From Gordonia sp. ABSL11-1 (GTDB taxonomy: Bacteria; Actinomycetota; Actinomycetes; Mycobacteriales; Mycobacteriaceae): a stretch of 64,000 nt of DNA. The stretch lies in assembly GCF_030315685.1 (NCBI RefSeq), contig NZ_JASXSI010000020.1:1-64000 (forward strand), in the 5' to 3' direction. The position numbers were made by a program, and so were the translations under genes. Shown in pieces: positions 58,138 to 64,000 of the stretch (position 1 is the first letter of the stretch; every line of letters begins with the position of its first letter). Under the pieces are notes generated by a model. The model was not told the origin of the DNA and did no database searches. It was given only the letters and a program-made list of their open reading frames with translations.

Positions 58138-61014
58138 GTGACTTCAGCTGATTCCACTGTGCCTGCGTCCGCGCCCGGCCACCGGTACACCGCCGAGCTC
58201 GCCGGTGAGATCGAAGCTCGGTGGCAGCGGAACTGGGCGGACCAGCATGCCTACGAAGCGCCGAATCCGGTCGGCCCGCTCGCGGGCGATCTGAGTGCGT
58301 TCGGCGGCGCCTCCGCCGCCGACGACGCCAAGGTGTTCATCCAGGACATGTTCCCGTATCCGTCGGGATCGGGCCTGCATGTCGGGCATCCGCTCGGCTT
58401 CATCGCCAGCGACGTCTTCGCCCGGTATCAGCGGATGACCGGCCACAACGTGCTGCACACGATGGGCTTCGACGCCTTCGGACTTCCCGCCGAACAGTAC
58501 GCGGTGCAGACCGGAACCCACCCCAGGACGACGACCGAGGAGAACATCGAGCGCTACCTCGGACAGATCCGCCGGCTCGGCCTCGGCCACGATGAGCGTC
58601 GGCGGGTGGCGACGACCGACGTCGACTTCTACCGCTGGACGCAGTGGATCTTCCTGCAGATCTACAACGCCTGGTACGACCCGGAGCACAAGCGCGCGCG
58701 ACGGATCGCCGAACTGATCGACGAGTACGCCTCGGGTTCGAGATCGTTGGCCGATGACGGGGAGTTCGCCGGCCGCGAGTGGTCATCCTTGACGCAGGTC
58801 GAGCGCAACGAGGTGATCGACTCCCACCGCCTCGTCTATCTCAGCGACTCGCTGGTGAACTGGTGCCCAGGGCTCGGTACCGTGCTGGCCAACGAAGAGG
58901 TCACCGCCGACGGCCGCAGCGACCGCGGTAACTTCCCGGTGTTCCGTAAGCACCTGCGCCAGTGGATGATGCGCATCACCGCCTACTCCGACCGCCTGCT
59001 GGACGACCTCGACCTGCTGGACTGGCCGGACAAGGTCAAGACGATGCAGCGCAACTGGATCGGGCGATCGCGGGGTGCGCAGGTGTCGTTCGCCGTGGCC
59101 GGCGGCGTCATCGATGTCTTCACCACCCGACCCGACACGCTGTTCGGCGCGACGTACATGGTGCTCGCACCCGAGCACGAGTTGGTCGACGTACTGTCGG
59201 CCGACACCTGGCCGGACGGCACCGACGACCGCTGGACCGGCGGTGCGTCGAACCCGGGGGAGGCGATCAAGGCCTACCGCGCGGGCATCGCCGCGAAGTC
59301 GGATCTCGAGCGCCAGGAGAACAGGGAGAAGACCGGTGTGTTCACCGGCAGCTTCGCCACCAACCCCGTCAACGGTGACCAGGTCCCCGTGTTCATCGCA
59401 GATTACGTGCTGATGGGTTACGGAACCGGCGCGATCATGGCGGTCCCGGGTCACGACTCCCGCGACTACGAGTTCGCCACCGTGTTCGGGCTACCGATCC
59501 GCGAGGTCATCGGCTCCGAGCAGGGAATCGAGACCGAGGCGTTCACCGGCGACGGACCGCTGGTCAACTCCGACTTCCTGAACGGGATGTCGGTCGACGA
59601 TGCCAAGGCCGCGATCATCACCCGGCTCGAGGCCGACGGCGTCGGTACGGGCACGATTCAGTACAAGCTGCGCGACTGGCTGTTCGCCCGCCAGCGGTAC
59701 TGGGGCGAGCCGTTCCCGATCGTCTACGACGAGGACGGCAACGCCCACGGTCTGCCGGAATCGATGCTTCCCGTGGAACTCCCGGAAGTGGACGACTATG
59801 CCCCGGTCTCATTCGATCCCGACGACGCCGACAGCGAGCCGTCGCCGCCGCTGGCGAAGGCCACCGAGTGGATGACCGTCGAGCTGGATCTGGGTGACGG
59901 CGTCAAGACCTACACCCGTGATGCCAACGTGATGCCGCAGTGGGCCGGCAGCTCCTGGTATCAGCTGCGCTACATCGATCCGACGAACGAGGACACCTTC
60001 TGCGCCAAGGAGAACGAGGCGTACTGGATGGGACCGCGGCCGCAGGAGCACGGCGCCGACGATCCGGGCGGACTCGATCTGTACATCGGCGGCGTCGAAC
60101 ACGCGGTGCTGCACCTGCTGTACTCGCGGTTCTGGCACAAGGTCCTGTTCGACCTGGGCTACGTGACGAGCCGTGAGCCGTATCGGAAGTTGTTCAACCA
60201 GGGCATGATCCAGGCGTACGCCTACACCGACGCGCGGGGCGTCTACGTGCCGGCCGACGGCGTCGAAGAGCGCGACGGCGGATACTTCTACAACGGCGAA
60301 CCCGTCACGCAGGAGTACGGGAAGATGGGCAAGTCGCTCAAGAATTCCGTTGCACCCGACGACATCTGCCGTGACTACGGGGCAGACACCTTGCGTGTGT
60401 ACGAGATGTTCATGGGTCCGTTGGATCAGTCCCGTCCGTGGGCGACCAAGGATGTCGTCGGGTCACAGCGCTTCCTGCAGCGCATCTGGCGACTTGTCGT
60501 CGATGAGGAGTCCGGAGCGGTGCGACCCACCGACGACGATCTCGACGACGACACAATGCGTCTGCTGCACAAGACGATCGCCGGTGTCCGCGAGGACTAT
60601 GCGGAGTTGCGTGACAACACGGCGGTAGCGAAGCTCACTGTGCTGACCAACCACCTCACCAAGAACTTCGAGAAGTCGGGCGCACCCCGTGCCGCCGTCG
60701 AACCGCTGGTGGTCATGCTGGCGCCGCTCGCGCCGCACATCGCCGAGGAACTGTGGCACCGGCTGGGCGGCCAGTCACTGCTGGCGCGCGGCCCGTTCCC
60801 GGAGCCGGACCCTCTGTGGCTGGTCGAGGACAGCGTCGAGATCCCGATCCAGGTCAAGGGCAAGGTCCGCAGCCGGATCACGGTGGCCGCCGACGCCGAC
60901 GAGGCGACCATCCGGGCTGCGGCTCTGGCCGATCCGAAGATTGCGGCCCTGCTCGACGGCGAACCCCGCAAGGTGATCGTCGTGCCCGGCCGGATGGTCA
61001 ACGTCGTCCCGTAA
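58138..61014 (+). CDS. leuS: Leucyl-tRNA synthetase
   Basis: 958 residues from the GTG at 58138; the frame is open upstream but that part overlaps the divergent SdpI gene. The HIGH-type motif is in [15 protein letters not shown], the editing CP1 domain contains [19 protein letters not shown], and the KMSKS-type motif is [11 protein letters not shown]. The anticodon-binding and C-terminal domains are complete. It charges tRNA-Leu. It is close to the YqgE/MFS pair as in M. tuberculosis (Rv0037c-Rv0041). Confidence 0.97.
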   Translation: MTSADSTVPASAPGHRYTAELAGEIEARWQRNWADQHAYEAPNPVGPLAGDLSAFGGASAADDAKVFIQDMFPYPSGSGLHVGHPLGFIASDVFARYQRMTGHNVLHTMGFDAFGLPAEQYAVQTGTHPRTTTEENIERYLGQIRRLGLGHDERRRVATTDVDFYRWTQWIFLQIYNAWYDPEHKRARRIAELIDEYASGSRSLADDGEFAGREWSSLTQVERNEVIDSHRLVYLSDSLVNWCPGLGTVLANEEVTADGRSDRGNFPVFRKHLRQWMMRITAYSDRLLDDLDLLDWPDKVKTMQRNWIGRSRGAQVSFAVAGGVIDVFTTRPDTLFGATYMVLAPEHELVDVLSADTWPDGTDDRWTGGASNPGEAIKAYRAGIAAKSDLERQENREKTGVFTGSFATNPVNGDQVPVFIADYVLMGYGTGAIMAVPGHDSRDYEFATVFGLPIREVIGSEQGIETEAFTGDGPLVNSDFLNGMSVDDAKAAIITRLEADGVGTGTIQYKLRDWLFARQRYWGEPFPIVYDEDGNAHGLPESMLPVELPEVDDYAPVSFDPDDADSEPSPPLAKATEWMTVELDLGDGVKTYTRDANVMPQWAGSSWYQLRYIDPTNEDTFCAKENEAYWMGPRPQEHGADDPGGLDLYIGGVEHAVLHLLYSRFWHKVLFDLGYVTSREPYRKLFNQGMIQAYAYTDARGVYVPADGVEERDGGYFYNGEPVTQEYGKMGKSLKNSVAPDDICRDYGADTLRVYEMFMGPLDQSRPWATKDVVGSQRFLQRIWRLVVDEESGAVRPTDDDLDDDTMRLLHKTIAGVREDYAELRDNTAVAKLTVLTNHLTKNFEKSGAPRAAVEPLVVMLAPLAPHIAEELWHRLGGQSLLARGPFPEPDPLWLVEDSVEIPIQVKGKVRSRITVAADADEATIRAAALADPKIAALLDGEPRKVIVVPGRMVNVVP

Positions 61015-61057
61015 GGAATCCGGTATCGAGCCGCCAGGCGAGGGGCCGTATCGAGAT

Positions 61058-61390
61058 CTACTTCGGCGGCAGCTTGCGCGCGTAGTCGGATCCGATCGTG
61101 ACCCAGCGCTGCAGCTGGCGCTCGGTCTTGATGCCGTCGTCGGAGACACGCAACCAGCCTCGGGTCTCGCGTCCGGACATGACCATGGGTGCGGTGTGGT
61201 CGAACTCGAGGAGGACCTCGGTCTGGTCGGGTGGCACCCGCACCATCAATCCACCCTGGCCACTGGCAGCGATCGCCATGTTCCCGTTGATGAGGAACGC
61301 GAGTCCCCCGAACATCGACCGCTCGTCGACCCCGCACTCGGCTACCAGCATCCCGCGTATCCGGTAGGCGAGGTCGTCGTCGTAAGTCAC
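61058..61390 (-). CDS. TfoX N-terminal domain protein
   Basis: 110 residues from the GTG at 61390. It matches the TfoX_N fold alone: DDLAYRIRGMLVAECGVDERSMFGGLAFLINGNMAIA, then GGLMVRVPPDQ. The Sxy/TfoX competence regulator has a C-terminal half that is absent here, which is usual in actinobacteria. Function unknown. It is convergent with leuS and divergent from the acyl-CoA dehydrogenase gene. Confidence 0.9.
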   Translation of the reverse strand: MTYDDDLAYRIRGMLVAECGVDERSMFGGLAFLINGNMAIAASGQGGLMVRVPPDQTEVLLEFDHTAPMVMSGRETRGWLRVSDDGIKTERQLQRWVTIGSDYARKLPPK

Positions 61391-61458
61391 GGGTTCGAGA
61401 GTATGTCTTCAACGGGGGTTGGAAAAGTATTAGCTCCGGTCCTGTGGAGAACTCATGG

Positions 61459-61487
61459 TTGGAAATGAACTTACTCATGAGTAAGAT
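61459..61487 (+). promoter_or_regulatory. promoter with 16-bp palindromic operator (fadE)
   Basis: TTGGAA (61459-61464) and TAAGAT (61482-61487) are separated by 17 bases and resemble a sigma-70 promoter. The perfect palindrome CTTACTCATGAGTAAG (61470-61485) covers the spacer and the -10. Transcription would start at or next to the ATG at 61494, so the mRNA is probably leaderless. The palindrome looks like a TetR-family site; the regulator is not encoded next door. Confidence 0.75.
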
Positions 61488-61493
61488 GTGCAC

Positions 61494-62690
61494 ATGGCGA
61501 TCAACCTGGAGCTCCCCTCGAAGTTCGATTCGACGGTCGAGCGCACCCACATGGCGGCCGAGCACATCTTCCGCCCCATCTCACGCAGATACGACCAGGC
61601 TGAACACGAGTACCCGACCGAGCTCGATGAGCTGGGCAAACTCGCGCAGCAGTCGCGCAAGCAAGAGAAGCGGGCCGACGGCGAGAAAAAGGCGCCGAGC
61701 GCCGACGAGTCGGTGAACGGCGCCAACATGCGCGCCCTCATCTCGGCGCGGGAGATGAGCTGGGGCGACGTCGGCCTGTTGCTGTCGATCCCGTACCAGG
61801 GGCTGGGCAACGCCGCAATCGCCGCGGTGGCCACCGAGGAGCAACTCGAGCGGTTCTCCGGTGTCTGGGCGGCGATGGCCATCACCGAGCCCAGCTTCGG
61901 TTCGGATTCGGCAGCGGTGTCGACGACGGCCACCCGTGACGGTGACGACTACGTGATCAACGGCGAGAAGATCTTCGTGACCGCTGGATCCCGGGCTGAC
62001 CACGTGGTGGTCTGGGCCACTGTCGACCGCAGTGCGGGTCGTGCCGCCATCAAGAGCTTCGTCGTGCCGATGACCACCGACGGCGTCACGGTCGCGCGGC
62101 TCGAGCACAAACTCGGCATCAAGGCGTCAGACACCGCGGTCGTCCGCTTCGAGAACGCCCGCGTACCAGCCGACAACCTGCTCGGCTCACCCGAGGTAGA
62201 CACCAAGAAGGCCTTCGCCGGGGTCATGCAGACCTTTGACAACACGCGTCCGGTCGTCGCCGCGATGGCCATCGGACTCGGTCGTGCCTCGCTCGAGGAA
62301 CTGCGACGAATTCTCGAAGAGGCCGGACATCCGGTCGACTACGACAAGCCGGCCGCTGCCCAGCACGCCTCGGTCTGCGAGTTCATTCGTCTCGAATCCG
62401 ATTGGGAGGCATCGTGGTTGCACACGGTGCGCGCGGCGTGGATGGCGGACAACTCCGAGCCGAACTCGGCCGAGGCGTCGATGTCGAAGGCCAAGGCCGG
62501 CCGGACCGTCACCGACATCACCAACAAGGCCGTCGAAGTCGGTGCGACAGCAGGCTTCTCGGAGTCGATGCTGCTCGAGAAGTGGGCCCGCGACTCGAAG
62601 ATCCTCGACATCTTCGAGGGCACGCAGCAGATCCAGCAATTGATCATCGCGCGCCGTGTGCTCGGGAAGTCGAGCGCGGATCTGAAATAG
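61494..62690 (+). CDS. Acyl-CoA dehydrogenase (FadE23-like)
   Basis: 398 residues from the ATG at 61494; no ribosome site precedes it. MAINLELPSKFDSTVERTHM at the start resembles, as I recall, mycobacterial FadE23. The flavin- and substrate-binding stretch is AMAITEPSFGSDSAAVSTTATRDGDDYVINGEKIFVTAGSRAD. The C-terminal catalytic region is ILDIFEGTQQIQQLIIARRVLG with the glutamate in FEGT. It catalyses the alpha-beta dehydrogenation of an acyl-CoA. Mycobacterial fadE23 is next to fadE24; no such partner follows here. A perfect operator palindrome controls its promoter. Confidence 0.92.
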   Translation: MAINLELPSKFDSTVERTHMAAEHIFRPISRRYDQAEHEYPTELDELGKLAQQSRKQEKRADGEKKAPSADESVNGANMRALISAREMSWGDVGLLLSIPYQGLGNAAIAAVATEEQLERFSGVWAAMAITEPSFGSDSAAVSTTATRDGDDYVINGEKIFVTAGSRADHVVVWATVDRSAGRAAIKSFVVPMTTDGVTVARLEHKLGIKASDTAVVRFENARVPADNLLGSPEVDTKKAFAGVMQTFDNTRPVVAAMAIGLGRASLEELRRILEEAGHPVDYDKPAAAQHASVCEFIRLESDWEASWLHTVRAAWMADNSEPNSAEASMSKAKAGRTVTDITNKAVEVGATAGFSESMLLEKWARDSKILDIFEGTQQIQQLIIARRVLGKSSADLK

Positions 62691-62739
62691 CACGATCGCG
62701 TCCGCCGCCGAACCCGACGGCTTACGATCAATCGGAACG

Positions 62740-63147
62740 GTGCACACCGGCCACGCAGCCACCCGGCCCCTGGGCAGTCTGGACGGCGGATCCTCGGCAC
62801 CGGGTGGTCCGGGTGGCGCTGTCACCGATACCTACGCGACGTTGCGCTTCGAATTTCCCGGCGACGTGCCGACGGCGCGAACCTTTCGCGTCCAGGTCGT
62901 GCCGACCGGAGATGTGTGTGTCAGCCATCAGAACACCCTCGACTGTCAACAGACGGTCCCGGCAAACGCTGCGGGAGTGACCCGCCAGGACACCCTGGCC
63001 TACTTGCGAGATGCCAACCGTTCAACACGTGTGCGTGGACACCCAGTGTGGGTACCTGGCGGCTCACCCTCGCCACACCCGGAGGGTGAGACCGACCTGG
63101 CGATCACCACGCGGTCCGGGACGACTGTCGGCGTCACAGTGAAGTAG
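62740..63147 (+). CDS. Hypothetical protein, doubtful start
   Basis: 135 residues from a GTG at 62740. Codon use looks coding from about 62820 (GDVPTARTFRVQVVPTGDVCV, then DLAITTRSGTTVGVTVK at the end). Two cysteines might be disulfide-linked, but no signal peptide or ribosome site is present. It may be the remnant of a longer exported protein, or a real short gene. It lies 49 bases after the acyl-CoA dehydrogenase. Confidence 0.4.
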   Translation: MHTGHAATRPLGSLDGGSSAPGGPGGAVTDTYATLRFEFPGDVPTARTFRVQVVPTGDVCVSHQNTLDCQQTVPANAAGVTRQDTLAYLRDANRSTRVRGHPVWVPGGSPSPHPEGETDLAITTRSGTTVGVTVK

Positions 63148-63161
63148 GACGCCGCTCGACC

Positions 63162-63998
63162 TCACCCCAACAACCTCCGCCGCAACCGCTCATCCCGGTG
63201 GAGCCGCTCGGTGTCGCGTCGTCGGCGCTCGGCCATGATCGCGATGAGCACCAACTCATCCGGCGCCCCTGCGGGCGGGGCGGGTGCGACATAGGGTGCC
63301 GCGTCACGGAGAAGCCTCTGGCTCAACAGCATCCGGGCTTGCGGCTTCATGTCGGCGCGCCGGGCGAGGAACTGCCGGACCATGATCGCGAGCTGATCGG
63401 GCAGCGGTGCCACGTCCGCGGTCTGCGCCCACGTCGACAGCTCGGGCGGCATGGGGATCGGGTCGGGAACCGACAGGCGATGGCGGTCACGGATAACATA
63501 GGTGCCCGCGAGGAGATCCCCGAACCGTTGTCCCTTGCGGGTGCAGACCGCGGCCAACAGCGCCGGTATCCCCGCGCAGCCGTAGATCTCGATGACCCCG
63601 AGCAGGGCACGGGTCAGCGCGTGCCGGAGGCCGATGGGACCGGCGTCGTCGCGGACCGTGCGGAGACCGATCGCCCAATGGCCGACGGTCTTGCCGCGGG
63701 TCACCGTCTCCATCACCGTCGGCACGACGACGAGCGCGGTGACCATGGACAGGGTGAATGACGCGACGAGGAGTGCGAAGTCGGTGTCGCCGACGACCTT
63801 CAGACTCAGCCACTGGAGCGCGTACCACGCGGCGAACCCGAGGACGAGGTCGATGAGGCCGGAGACCATCCGGAGGCCGATGCCCGCCGGGGGGAGGTCG
63901 AGCGCCACGGCCTCGCCGGAGACGAGATCGTCGCGGCCCACGCCCACGGTCCCGCTGACACCCGCGGGTGCCATCGCCGGCGGCAGCGGTCCGTACAT
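63162..63998 (-). CDS. RDD family membrane protein, possibly 5' partial
   Basis: 278 residues from the ATG at 63998, only two bases from the window end; an upstream start cannot be excluded. The RDD domain begins GIGLRMVSGLIDLVLGFAAWYAL and has further helices (FALLVASFTLSMVTALVVVPTVM), then GKTVGHWAIGLRTVRDDAGPIGLRHALTRALLG and GQRFGDLLAGTYVIRDR. The C-terminal 80 residues are cytoplasmic and charged. RDD proteins are poorly understood; some act as sodium/proton antiporters. The corresponding mycobacterial gene is Rv3695-like. Confidence 0.88.
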   Translation of the reverse strand: MYGPLPPAMAPAGVSGTVGVGRDDLVSGEAVALDLPPAGIGLRMVSGLIDLVLGFAAWYALQWLSLKVVGDTDFALLVASFTLSMVTALVVVPTVMETVTRGKTVGHWAIGLRTVRDDAGPIGLRHALTRALLGVIEIYGCAGIPALLAAVCTRKGQRFGDLLAGTYVIRDRHRLSVPDPIPMPPELSTWAQTADVAPLPDQLAIMVRQFLARRADMKPQARMLLSQRLLRDAAPYVAPAPPAGAPDELVLIAIMAERRRRDTERLHRDERLRRRLLG

Positions 63999-64000
63999 GG

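Overview
The window is high-GC chromosomal DNA from an actinobacterium of the order Mycobacteriales. Gordonia is the most likely genus, judged from protein flavour and gene order rather than a database search. It spans the replication origin. Read on the minus strand from dnaA, the first arm is dnaA, dnaN, gnd, recF, a DUF721 gene, gyrB, gyrA, a DUF3566 gene, tRNA-Ile and tRNA-Ala. The other arm begins with rpmH, rnpA, yidD, yidC, jag, rsmG, parA and parB.

Layout. 1-2.7 kb: the 3' part of a DUF1206 membrane protein gene and a lower-GC AlbA_2/Schlafen-like ATPase gene that abuts the 3' end of tRNA-Ala. 2.7-15 kb: tRNAs, gyrase, recombination and replication initiation genes, with oriC between dnaN and dnaA and a second DnaA-box pair plus 15-bp iteron-like repeats between dnaA and rpmH. 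15.5-22.8 kb: ribosomal protein L34, RNase P protein, membrane insertase, the KH/R3H protein Jag, rsmG, and parA-parB with three parS sites. 22.8-27.4 kb: cwlM, trxA, trxB, anti-sigma factor and sigM, with a SigH/SigR-type promoter in front of trxB. 27.5-33.2 kb: an accessory block (TetR regulator, fatty-acid hydroxylase, alpha/beta hydrolase, PLP decarboxylase, MelB-type transporter) that separates sigM from murJ; as I recall these are neighbours in Mycobacterium tuberculosis. 33.2-43 kb: murJ fused to a pseudokinase, a DUF6049 secreted/membrane protein, a Nudix hydrolase and pcnA. 43-48.6 kb: lipid kinase, TetR-glpD pair, an EgtE-like PLP enzyme, and a small membrane protein next to a Ca-binding-repeat protein. 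48.5-61.4 kb: MFS transporter, YqgE/AlgH protein, a decayed gene, a CocE-type hydrolase, YbjQ with a DUF2254 fusion, an XRE-cupin/BASS-transporter/SdpI cluster, leuS and a TfoX-domain protein. 61.4-64 kb: an acyl-CoA dehydrogenase with a leaderless-looking, operator-covered promoter, a doubtful small gene and an RDD-family membrane protein.

How the genes work together. The central part is the housekeeping core for initiating replication (DnaA, DnaN, RecF, gyrase), segregating the origin (ParA, ParB, parS), building the envelope (YidC, MurJ, CwlM, DUF6049) and keeping thiol balance (TrxA, TrxB under a probable oxidative-stress sigma factor, beside SigM and its anti-sigma). The most unusual material lies in the accessory insertions and in noncoding repeats around dnaA. 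I see no CRISPR array, transposase, integrase or rRNA gene.
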